Below are positions 39,820 to 47,190 of a DNA stretch of 53,183 nucleotides, in pieces. Numbering within the stretch: position 1 is the first letter of the stretch; the number at the start of each line of letters is the position of its first letter. The stretch comes from DASZPJ01 sp035550295 (GTDB taxonomy: Bacteria; Patescibacteriota; Saccharimonadia; Saccharimonadales; UBA4665), in NCBI GenBank assembly GCA_035550295.1, contig DASZPJ010000019.1:1-53183 (forward strand). The letters are read 5' to 3'. The translations under genes and the position numbers were made by a program. The notes beneath the pieces were generated by a model that was given only the letters and a program-made list of their open reading frames with translations, did no database searches and was not told where the DNA came from.

Positions 39820-40380
39820 ATGCGATACTTCTTTGGATTTTTAGTAGCTGTCGGACTGATAATTTTTATCATTGTCCTGATGTTTGGTGGCGGTGGTAGC
39901 CACCAGCCAATTACGCCTAGTAACATCAAACCACTGGACAGCTACGCAGGCACAGATGCCGAAGTCAGCATGACTATTACCGGACCGGTTATAGCCGACC
40001 AAGACCACAAATCGCTGCGAATTACAGTTGGCACAAACAGCGTAGTTTACCAGCAATTCGACGGATACGACGGCAAAGTCGTAAATTCCAAGGTCTTTCA
40101 CAACAGCGAGGCATCTTACCGGACATTCTTGCGGGCACTGGCCTATGTTGGTTTTGCCAACGGCAACAACGACAAAAGCCTGCAAAACGAATCTGGCCGC
40201 TGTTCGCTAGGCAAGATTTTTAGCTTTGACATGCGCGACGACGGCAATCACCTGGAGCATTATTGGATCACCTCTTGTGGTGGGCCAAAGACTTTCCTGG
40301 GCAATTCCATAGCCACGATTAGCTTGTTTGAAGCCCAAGTTCCAAACTACGGCAGCCTGACCAGCAATCTCAATCTCTAG
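39820..40380 (+). CDS. Membrane-anchored or secreted hypothetical protein
   Basis: 186 residues. N-terminal membrane helix RYFFGFLVAVGLIIFIIVLMFGGGG, then ~155 residues outside the membrane, a beta-rich domain (AEVSMTITGPVIADQDHKSLRITVGTNSVVYQQFDGYDGKVV, SYRTFLRALAYVGFANGNNDKSL, CSLGKIFSFDMRDDGNHLEHYWITSCGG). Two Cys may form a disulfide. Similar short anchored domains are frequent in this lineage; function unknown. Preceded by GCGAGG. Confidence 0.7.
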   Translation: MRYFFGFLVAVGLIIFIIVLMFGGGGSHQPITPSNIKPLDSYAGTDAEVSMTITGPVIADQDHKSLRITVGTNSVVYQQFDGYDGKVVNSKVFHNSEASYRTFLRALAYVGFANGNNDKSLQNESGRCSLGKIFSFDMRDDGNHLEHYWITSCGGPKTFLGNSIATISLFEAQVPNYGSLTSNLNL

Positions 40381-40401
40381 CTCATCACGTACAATAGAAG
40401 T

Positions 40402-40974
40402 ATGATCAAAGCCATTATCTTTGACTGTTTCGGCGTGCTGACCAGTGATCGCTGGAAGGAATTTTCTGAAGCTTTGCCGGATGAACAGCGTGAGCCAGCC
40501 CGCCAGTTGAACCACGCCTATAATCGCGGCCATCTTACCAAAGCTGAATTTTTGGACCAGATCGAAGAATTGACCGGCAGTCAGCCAAACTACGTTGACG
40601 ATATGCTGGACAATGAAACTACCAAAAATAACCAACTGCTTAGTTACGTTGCAGACTTGAAGGACAGGGGTTATAAAATTGGTCTATTGAGTAATGTGGC
40701 GACTAATTGGATTCGTGACTATTTCCTAACTGAAGAAGAGCAGGGTTTGTTTGATACGTTTGTGTTTTCTTTTGAAGCAGGAATGACCAAGCCAAATCCT
40801 CAGATTTTCCAATTGACCGCAGAGCGGCTCGGGCAGGATGCAAAAAATTGTGTGCTGATCGATGATGTTGAAAGCTACTGCAGTGCCGCTCGCCAAGAAG
40901 GCATGAAGGCGATTAATTATACAGATTTTGAATCCTTCAAAACCCAGCTCGAGGAACTGCTCAGCCAGTCCTAA
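40402..40974 (+). CDS. HAD-superfamily hydrolase (subfamily IA)
   Basis: 190 residues. HAD motif I is F-D-C-F-G-V-L-T, where the second Asp is replaced by Gly-Val, common in the epoxide-hydrolase-like/phosphatase IA group. Motif II is GLLSNVAT, the Lys motif is FSFEAGMTKPNPQIFQ, and motif III is CVLIDDVESYCSAARQEGMKAI. A small helical cap lies between I and II. The substrate is unknown. TACAAT (40390-40395) is 6 nt before the ATG, so leaderless. Confidence 0.85.
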   Translation: MIKAIIFDCFGVLTSDRWKEFSEALPDEQREPARQLNHAYNRGHLTKAEFLDQIEELTGSQPNYVDDMLDNETTKNNQLLSYVADLKDRGYKIGLLSNVATNWIRDYFLTEEEQGLFDTFVFSFEAGMTKPNPQIFQLTAERLGQDAKNCVLIDDVESYCSAARQEGMKAINYTDFESFKTQLEELLSQS

Positions 40975-40981
40975 ACCATAC

Positions 40982-41139
40982 TGTCGTCCCGCATTTATTG
41001 CGGGATCCAGACGGAATATTTTTTGTTTTCTGGATCCCCGAATAAAGCCCCGGGTTGACCAAACTTTTTACTAGTTTCGCTTACGACGGTTCCCTCGTGT
41101 CTACAGAAAATGCCCACTGGGCATTTCTGGGGGACGACA
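40982..41139. mobile_element. MITE-like intergenic element with 9-bp terminal inverted repeats
   Basis: A 158-bp element without ORF, bounded by TGTCGTCCC (40982-40990) and GGGACGACA (41131-41139). An inner long inverted repeat, TTTATTGCGGGATCCAG (40994-41010) against CTGGATCCCCGAATAAA (41030-41046), and a hairpin AAATGCCC-act-GGGCATTT near the right end add structure. No target duplication is obvious. It fills the gap between the convergent HAD and DUF721-like genes and could act as a terminator. Confidence 0.6.
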
Positions 41140-41142
41140 AGA

Positions 41143-41379
41143 CTAGCCGATTCTAAAAGTTAGGCGTTTGGTCAGTTGGCACCGGCGCTTGATGTCGGGC
41201 GAACGCAGGCGCAGGGCATTAGCTAGTGACGCGCTGCGCACGCTCAGCACAATGTCTTTGTCGCGGATCATTACCGTTACGTCGGCATCAAACTCATCAT
41301 GCACGTACTTTTTTATGGCCTGCATTTCCGGCGGTTCGTCGAAGTCTTTGCGGCTAAGGATGCTGTTCAAACTGTCCAT
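41143..41379 (-). CDS. Short DUF721/DciA-like protein
   Basis: 78 residues. AIKKYVHDEFDADVTVMIRDKDIVLSVRSASLANALRLRSPDIKRRCQL resembles the small domain of DUF721, to which the replicative helicase loader DciA belongs (pattern: V-x-V-x-S-x-x-x-x-x-E-L-x-x-x-x-x-x-I). TATACT on this strand lies 8 nt before the ATG, so leaderless. DciA identity is tentative because the protein is short and the family is loosely conserved. Confidence 0.5.
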   Translation of the reverse strand: MDSLNSILSRKDFDEPPEMQAIKKYVHDEFDADVTVMIRDKDIVLSVRSASLANALRLRSPDIKRRCQLTKRLTFRIG

Positions 41380-41409
41380 GACCTATTAGTATAGGCCACA
41401 TAGCCACTC

Positions 41410-41438
41410 TTGACAAAAGCAAGCATAAGCGCTATAAT
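41410..41438 (+). promoter_or_regulatory. Consensus promoter of the gene at 41447
   Basis: TTGACA (41410-41415), 17 bp, TATAAT (41433-41438), a full sigma-70 consensus; ATG 8 nt later without Shine-Dalgarno. Confidence 0.85.
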
Positions 41439-41446
41439 ATAACTAT

Positions 41447-42190
41447 ATGCCAAAGATACCAAAAGTTTATTCCCACGAAACCGGCGTCAATCCTGCAGTC
41501 TATACGGCAGCGGCAGCTGCTATGGGCGTAGTTTTGGTAGGCGCTGTCGCTAAAGGTACACTTTCTGATCATTCTGATGGTGGCAGTTCGAGTCCGGGCA
41601 CGCTGTCAGCAGCTGAATCACTTTTGGGAGGCAAGCCGCAATTGCCGCCACTGCGAATGGAAGCCACTCATAAAGCTCACAAAAAAGTTACGCCGGTGGA
41701 TCTGCCCAACTTCGGCATAACCAAAAAAGACGGCCAGCTGAAAGGCCAACGTGGAATTGCCCAGCGCATTGGGGCTTACGCGCAAATTGGCATCAAGCAC
41801 CATGATGTTTTACCGGATAGCACGATTGTGGCTTTCCGGGCTACTGATAAGCAGGGTCATCCTGAAACGGTATTGCTGGAGTCAATCGACGAAAGTGGTG
41901 CCGAGGTTCCGCTGGACAAGGCAACCAGCCTAACGGCAATTATCCAAAAGGGTAGCTTGGCCGGCATTGATGAAAAAAACATTATCGAAACAGTTCAAGT
42001 TTCGCTCCAGGGCAACCAGCCAGTAGTCACCACCAGCAAATTTTCGGATGGCAAAATGACTGCCAGTTATGCCAGCGCTGACGTTTCTGGCAGCCAATAC
42101 GATCCCGGCCTGGCTATGAGTAGTGCCGCCGAAACATTGAACATGATCCAAGACAGCGTTAGCTATCCGCACTTGCCTAAAGCCAGCTAG
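41447..42190 (+). CDS. Hypothetical secreted or anchored protein
   Basis: 247 residues. A weak N-terminal hydrophobic segment (AVYTAAAAAMGVVLVGAVAKGTL) is followed by a Ser/Gly-rich linker and a globular part (HKKVTPVDLPNFGITKKDGQLKGQRGIAQRIGAYAQIGIKHHDVLPDSTIVAFRATDKQGHPETVLLESID, VQVSLQGNQPVVTTSKF). Unknown family. It has a perfect consensus promoter, so expression is probably high. It lies upstream of mutM, which has its own -10 box. Confidence 0.65.
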   Translation: MPKIPKVYSHETGVNPAVYTAAAAAMGVVLVGAVAKGTLSDHSDGGSSSPGTLSAAESLLGGKPQLPPLRMEATHKAHKKVTPVDLPNFGITKKDGQLKGQRGIAQRIGAYAQIGIKHHDVLPDSTIVAFRATDKQGHPETVLLESIDESGAEVPLDKATSLTAIIQKGSLAGIDEKNIIETVQVSLQGNQPVVTTSKFSDGKMTASYASADVSGSQYDPGLAMSSAAETLNMIQDSVSYPHLPKAS

Positions 42191-42210
42191 CTGATTGGTA
42201 TACTGGTTAC

Positions 42211-43104
42211 ATGCCGGAGTTACCAGAAGTTGAGACTGTTAGAAGTGGGCTAAGCCGTTTGCTGCCGGGCCTTGTAGTGAAGTCGGTGGATTTTGACTGG
42301 CCTAAATCTTTTCCAAACGCCACGGGCGACGTGGAAAGATTTTTGATCGGTGCTGAAGTCACTGAGGTCAAGCGTCGCGCCAAGGTTTTATTGATCGAAC
42401 TTTCCAGTAAGTATACGCTGGTAATTCACCTGAAAATGACCGGCCAATTAGTCTTTCGTGGCAAGTCAGAGGACTTCGGTGCTGGCCACCCCAGCCAGAG
42501 TTTGGTCGGCGACTTGCCAGACAAATCCACCCGTGTAATTTTCACCTTCAAAGACGGCAGCAAGCTGTTCTTCAACGACCAGCGCAAGTTTGGTTGGGTG
42601 CGGTTGATGCCAACTGTTGAAGTTATGAACCTAGACTTCTTCCAAAAGGTTGGGCCGGAACCTTTGGCCGAAGACTTCACTTGGCAACAGTTCAAAGACC
42701 GCATGCTTAGGCGCAAAAACAGCAACGTCAAAGCGGTGCTGTTGGACCAAACGGTCATTGCTGGTGTTGGCAATATCTATGCAGACGAAAGTTTGTGGGG
42801 TGCCAAAATTCACCCACTGACTTTGGTCGGCCAGCTAAAAGACAAGCAGTTCCAAACACTTTATGAAGAACTGGTGTTTGTCCTGAAACTTTCTATCGAA
42901 AAGGGCGGCTCGACCAACCACACCTACGTCAACGCCGAAGGCCAGCGCGGCAGCTACATGAAATTTGCACGTGTGTTTAGGCGTGAGGGCCAAGCCTGTT
43001 CGCGCTGTGGCACAACCATTATCAAAACTCGCGTAGCCGGCCGTGGCACGCACCTGTGTCCAAAGTGCCAGAAGCTTAAGCCTAGGACAGGTTCAGGTTT
43101 TTAA
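42211..43104 (+). CDS. mutM: Formamidopyrimidine-DNA glycosylase (Fpg/MutM)
   Basis: Removes 8-oxoguanine and formamidopyrimidines and cuts the abasic site. 297 residues. N-terminal MPELPEVETVRSGL carries the catalytic Pro1 and Glu2. LVIHLKMTGQL has the conserved Lys; GVGNIYADESLWGAKIHP is the H2TH motif; the C-terminal zinc finger is CSRCGTTIIKTRVAGRGTHLCPKCQ with the catalytic Arg. TATACT at 42199-42204 is 6 nt before the ATG: leaderless. The 3' end overlaps the convergent otsAB gene by 23 nt. Confidence 0.95.
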   Translation: MPELPEVETVRSGLSRLLPGLVVKSVDFDWPKSFPNATGDVERFLIGAEVTEVKRRAKVLLIELSSKYTLVIHLKMTGQLVFRGKSEDFGAGHPSQSLVGDLPDKSTRVIFTFKDGSKLFFNDQRKFGWVRLMPTVEVMNLDFFQKVGPEPLAEDFTWQQFKDRMLRRKNSNVKAVLLDQTVIAGVGNIYADESLWGAKIHPLTLVGQLKDKQFQTLYEELVFVLKLSIEKGGSTNHTYVNAEGQRGSYMKFARVFRREGQACSRCGTTIIKTRVAGRGTHLCPKCQKLKPRTGSGF

Positions 43105-45274
43105 GCAATTCCAAAACAGCATGGCTGTCGCTGACGCGGAAGCGGGCATTGCTGCGGCCGCGCCCGACTTTGATGGTATAGGCTGACTCACGCAAGGCTT
43201 CAAACAGTTGTTCGTCGGTGTAGTCGTCGCCAATTGCCAGAATGTAATCATAAGCTGCGCGCACCCAGCGCTCGACAGCTACGCCTTTATTGATGCGTGG
43301 GTTTTTGATCTCCAAAATTTTATTGCCTTGGTATAGCACCAAGTCGTAAGTTTTGAGGATCGGTTTCAGCGTGCGTTTGATGATGGTCACATATTTTTGG
43401 GCGTAGTAGGGCGGCGATGCGCGGTAGTGCCAAACCAACGAGTGGGGTTTGGTTTCGACGTGGGCTTTCGGTGTTAACTCGGCGTATTTTTCCAGCTGGG
43501 GTTTGATGATGTACTGCCAGTCAGCCTCGGCACGCTCTACGGTTTGCCATTTTTTCTGGGTCTTTAATTTATAAGTTGCGCCGTGCTCGGCCACCATGCC
43601 AATCGGCAAATTGCCAAACCATTTTTGCAGATCTGACGAGCTGCGGCCGCTGATCAGCACCACATCATTGCGCGGCTCGGACGCTAATTTATTCAATGTT
43701 TTGATGACACTTTCCGGTGGTTTGGCTTTGGCAAAATCCTCGCGGAACGGAACAAGAGTGCCATCGTAATCAAACAATAGTAAACGTTTGCTGGCCTGCA
43801 AATAATCGGTCATTAGCTTGGTCTCGTGGCGGCTATTGAGCGTCTGCGTACGCTGGCGGGTGGTGCCGGGAACCGGCTTTTGCAAGGTGTCCAAAAAGGT
43901 TTTGGCCCAGTTGTTGACGGTGTTGATGGACAGTATGCGGCGCATGTATTTTAGCCGGCGGCGCAGTTCGCGCCTGGACATCGTCAGGGCTTGTTCGAGT
44001 GCAGCGACCATGCTTTCCTGCTGGCGTGGATTGACCAGCAACGCGCCTTCGCGCAACTCTTCGGCTGCGCCGGCAGTTTCGCTCAAAATGAGCACGCCTT
44101 TGCCGCGGTTGCTGGCCACGAATTCTTTGGCGGCCAAGTTCATGCCGTCGCGTAACGGGGCGATGAAGGCCACATCGGCTATCTGGAAGAGCGCCGCGAC
44201 CTCTTCGAATGGCTGGGCAATGTTCATATAGTCTACCGGCTGCCATTTTGGCGTGCCGAACTTACTGTTAATTTCGGCGACAATTGAGTCCAGGTCTTTT
44301 GACAAGTTTTTATAAGCCGGAATGTCAGTGCGCGACGGTGCGGCTACCATGCTAAAAACGACTTTGCCACGATATTTGGGGTGTCGTTCTAAAAGTTCAC
44401 GATAGGCTCTGAGACGGCGGCGCAGGCCTTTGCTTGGATCCATTCGATCAACCGCTACGATGCGCTTCAGCCCCCTGTATTTGCGGCGATATCGACGAGC
44501 GGCAGCTTGCACGACTTTGGTGCGGCCAGCCAGCGCGTATTTTTTGTAATCAATACCCATCGGCAGGCTGGCAACTTGAACGGTACGTCGAGTCAGTTTG
44601 ATCTGGTGATCAACAGCAATCCCTTGGTTTTGGGCAGCACTACTGGCTTCAAAATTATGGATGTAGCCTGGCGTGTGGAAACCAACTAAGTCGGCACCAA
44701 GCATGCCATGCAGCAAACGGGCGGCCTCCGGCAAACGACTAAATGATTTAGCCGAAGGGAAGGGAATGTGCAAAAAGAAACCAATGCTGGCCTTCGGCCG
44801 TTCGGCGCGGATCAGCGACGGCACCAGCAATAACTGGTAGTCGTGAACCCACACATGGCTACCAAGCGCGCCAAAGTTCAACACGGCTTCAGCGAATTGG
44901 TGGTTAACGTTACGATAAGCTTGCCACCAGCGTTTGTGGCGGTCGGCGTCACGGTTTTGGGTAGGCAAGCTGTGGAACAGCGGCCATAGCACAGTGTTGC
45001 TGTAGCCGTTATAAAAGTCGCGGATCTGGCGTTCCGTCAAAAACACCGGCACGCAATTGTTTTTGGCTAGCCGTTCGACAATCTCTTGGCGTTCATCGTC
45101 AGTCAGGTCGTCACTGGCAATGCCTGGCCAGCCGATCCAAATATTATGCTTATCTCCAACATAAGAAGACAAACCAGTGGCCAACCCGCCGAGACTCGGG
45201 TAGAAATGGAGACCATCCTCTTCACGTTTGACGCTGATAGGTAGACGATTGGAAACGATGATAATCTGCGACAT
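43082..45274 (-). CDS. Trehalose-6-phosphate synthase/phosphatase fusion (OtsA-OtsB)
   Basis: Makes trehalose from a nucleotide-glucose and glucose-6-P in two steps. 730 residues from ATG 45274, where IIIVSNRLPISV is the classical start; an upstream ATG adds 10 residues. The N-terminal GT20 synthase domain (to ~470) has VWVHDYQLLLVP, HIPFPSAKSF, VDRMDPSKGL (usually D-Y-S-K-G) and PLRDGMNLAAKEFVA. The C-terminal HAD phosphatase has LLLFDYDGTLVPF, ISGRSSSDLQKWF, MVAEHGATY and LAIGDDYTDEQLF. The fusion order synthase-phosphatase is as in eukaryotes and some bacteria. Product would act as osmolyte or wall precursor. Confidence 0.94.
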   Translation of the reverse strand: MSQIIIVSNRLPISVKREEDGLHFYPSLGGLATGLSSYVGDKHNIWIGWPGIASDDLTDDERQEIVERLAKNNCVPVFLTERQIRDFYNGYSNTVLWPLFHSLPTQNRDADRHKRWWQAYRNVNHQFAEAVLNFGALGSHVWVHDYQLLLVPSLIRAERPKASIGFFLHIPFPSAKSFSRLPEAARLLHGMLGADLVGFHTPGYIHNFEASSAAQNQGIAVDHQIKLTRRTVQVASLPMGIDYKKYALAGRTKVVQAAARRYRRKYRGLKRIVAVDRMDPSKGLRRRLRAYRELLERHPKYRGKVVFSMVAAPSRTDIPAYKNLSKDLDSIVAEINSKFGTPKWQPVDYMNIAQPFEEVAALFQIADVAFIAPLRDGMNLAAKEFVASNRGKGVLILSETAGAAEELREGALLVNPRQQESMVAALEQALTMSRRELRRRLKYMRRILSINTVNNWAKTFLDTLQKPVPGTTRQRTQTLNSRHETKLMTDYLQASKRLLLFDYDGTLVPFREDFAKAKPPESVIKTLNKLASEPRNDVVLISGRSSSDLQKWFGNLPIGMVAEHGATYKLKTQKKWQTVERAEADWQYIIKPQLEKYAELTPKAHVETKPHSLVWHYRASPPYYAQKYVTIIKRTLKPILKTYDLVLYQGNKILEIKNPRINKGVAVERWVRAAYDYILAIGDDYTDEQLFEALRESAYTIKVGRGRSNARFRVSDSHAVLELLKNLNLS

Positions 45275-45367
45275 GAAAGTACGGTTTATTTTAACAGATA
45301 CCATCAGATTACGTGTGGCAAACCTAACAGTTGGCGTAAGCGTAATGCCGGCGATACAATTGAAACA

Positions 45368-46282
45368 ATGATCACTTTGACGGGAAGCAATGGCTTTGGG
45401 TTGAGCGCCGAGCTCAAAAAATTGGTTGGTAATTTTGTGGCCGAGCAGGGCGATTTAGCTCTGGAACGCCTTGATGGCGATGAAGCTGATTTGGCACGAA
45501 TTAGTGAAGCTTTGACCAGTTTGCCGTTTTTGGCTTCCCAGAAAATGGTCGTGTTGCGCGGTGCGAGCAATAATAAGGGCTTTTTGGAGCAAGCTGAACA
45601 ACTTTTGTCAGAAGTACCGGAAACCACCGAAGTTATTTTGGTCGAACCGCACCTGGATAAACGCACCAGTTATTACAAATTTCTGAAAAAAAGCACGGAT
45701 TTTCGTGAATTTAATGAGCTTGATCCAAATGCTTTAGTGAACTGGCTGGTGGCTGAAGCAAAGACCAAAAACGGGCAACTGAGTTCGACCGATGCGCGGT
45801 TTTTGGTCGAGCGAGTTGGCGCCAACCAGCAGCTGCTAAGTAACGAGCTGGAAAAGCTGCTACTGTTCGACCCAAAAATTACACGGGCCAGCATAGAAGA
45901 GCTGACCGACGAAACCCCGCAAAGCAGCATCTTCAATTTGTTGGAAGCGGCTTTTGCCGGCAACAAAAAACGGGCGCTGGAACTGTATGCCGAACAGCGG
46001 GCGCTCAAAGAAGAGCCGGCCAAAATTATCGCCATGCTGACCTGGCAGCTGAACGTGTTGGCTATCGTCAAAACGGCAGGCGAACGGTCTGCACAACAGA
46101 TTGCAAGCGACGCAAAACTGAATCCGTTCGTGGTCCAAAAGAGCCAAAACATTGCCCGCAAACTATCAATCCCAGATCTAAGAACTAAGATCCAAGAACT
46201 ACTCCGAATCGACGTCGCCAGTAAGCGCACCAACCTCGACACCGACGAAGCGCTGCAGCACTACCTGCTAACGCTAGCCTAA
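45368..46282 (+). CDS. holA: DNA polymerase III delta subunit
   Basis: The clamp-loader subunit that opens the beta clamp. 304 residues. Early ITLTGSNGFGLSAELKKLV, SLPFLASQKMVVLRGAS (domain I, family S-L-P-F-F-x-x-x-R-x-V-V), FREFNELDPNALVNWLVAEA, and LVERVGANQQLLSNELEKLLLF (the G-x-D-x-x-x-L-x-x-E-L-x-K-L segment) all match HolA. SSIFNLLEAAFAGNKKRALELY and the C-terminal helical collar follow. TACAAT lies 7 nt before the ATG, so leaderless. Confidence 0.9.
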   Translation: MITLTGSNGFGLSAELKKLVGNFVAEQGDLALERLDGDEADLARISEALTSLPFLASQKMVVLRGASNNKGFLEQAEQLLSEVPETTEVILVEPHLDKRTSYYKFLKKSTDFREFNELDPNALVNWLVAEAKTKNGQLSSTDARFLVERVGANQQLLSNELEKLLLFDPKITRASIEELTDETPQSSIFNLLEAAFAGNKKRALELYAEQRALKEEPAKIIAMLTWQLNVLAIVKTAGERSAQQIASDAKLNPFVVQKSQNIARKLSIPDLRTKIQELLRIDVASKRTNLDTDEALQHYLLTLA

Positions 46283-46284
46283 TT

Positions 46285-46668
46285 ATGATTTACATTGATT
46301 CCACCCTGAAACACGAATGGAACTTAATGTTTAATGAAATGATTTGTGCGGTGCTCGAAGAAAAAGGATTAAGCTGCTACTTGCCGCAACGTGATACTGA
46401 CCAGACTGCTGGTAGGAAAGCAATATTTGAGCAGAATATGAAAGCTTTAGATCGTTCGACTCACTTGCTGGCTATTGGCAGTAACGAAACGCCAAATTGG
46501 GGATTTGAGATTGGACTTTCTTACGCCACGCGGAGAGTCGTAATTTTAGCCATGAACAATCACGCTTTACCCCTAATGAATGAGTTCGCCGCTGATGAGT
46601 TAATGTTGGTTGATGATCTAGACGACATCAACAGCTACATAGACAAACTTACCAGAATTCTAAGCTAA
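46285..46668 (+). CDS. Nucleoside 2-deoxyribosyltransferase-like protein
   Basis: 127 residues. MIYIDSTLKHEWNLMFNEMICAVLEEKGLSCYLPQRD, then FEQNMKALDRSTHLLAIGSNETPNWGFEIGLSYATRRVVILAM resembles the family (I-x-D in the first half, then D-x-x-x-A-x-x-x, W-G-x-E-x-G-x-A). The Glu of W-G-F-E would be the nucleophile. Members exchange bases of deoxynucleosides or hydrolyse nucleotides. It begins 2 nt after holA and ends just before the convergent rpsT. Confidence 0.7.
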   Translation: MIYIDSTLKHEWNLMFNEMICAVLEEKGLSCYLPQRDTDQTAGRKAIFEQNMKALDRSTHLLAIGSNETPNWGFEIGLSYATRRVVILAMNNHALPLMNEFAADELMLVDDLDDINSYIDKLTRILS

Positions 46669-47004
46669 TTATTTCTTCTTGGCTGGAGCTTTTTTGGCGG
46701 CTGGCTTTTTAGCCGGGGCTTTCTTGGCTGGAGCGGCCTTGGCAGCAGACTTAGTCAGTTTTACGCCGGCGGCTTTGGCGCGCTTGGCGGCTTGGGACTG
46801 CAGGCGAGCAGCTTTATTTTTGTGGATCACGCGCTTTTTGGCGGCTTTGCCAACGGCGCTTTGGGCGCTGCTGTGGCTTTTGCTGCTGGGGCTTTTGGCG
46901 AATAACTTCAGCGCGCCCTTGAGACTGCGCTTGGTTTTGCTGTTGCGTACGCTGGCCTTTTTGGCGACACGGACGCGTTTTTTGGCTGATTTGATGATTG
47001 GCAT
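46669..47004 (-). CDS. rpsT: Ribosomal protein S20 with histone-H1-like tail
   Basis: Primary 16S rRNA-binding protein of the 30S subunit. 111 residues: the first ~85 fit S20 (MPIIKSAKKRVRVAKKASVRNSKTKRSLKGALK, then SAVGKAAKKRVIHKNKAARLQSQAAKRAKAAG). The last ~25 are a Lys/Ala/Pro tail (AAPAKKAPAKKPAAKKAPAKKK), which ordinary S20 lacks. An AGGAAC site precedes the ATG. A promoter on this strand, TTTACA (47072-47067) and TATAGT (47048-47043), lies upstream. Confidence 0.93.
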   Translation of the reverse strand: MPIIKSAKKRVRVAKKASVRNSKTKRSLKGALKLFAKSPSSKSHSSAQSAVGKAAKKRVIHKNKAARLQSQAAKRAKAAGVKLTKSAAKAAPAKKAPAKKPAAKKAPAKKK

Positions 47005-47190
47005 TTGTCGTTCCTAAATTACTTTATAAAACTCAGTCAGTGACTATAACAGATGGGAGAAGTGGTTGTAAAGCGAGTTTTGGGGAGTGATAAAAAAACA
47101 GATTGTTTTTAGGGGTGGACAAACTTAAGCGTTTATGCTAGTCTGATATTTGACAGTACTAAAACAAAAAACCAATAAAAATAGACAGCT

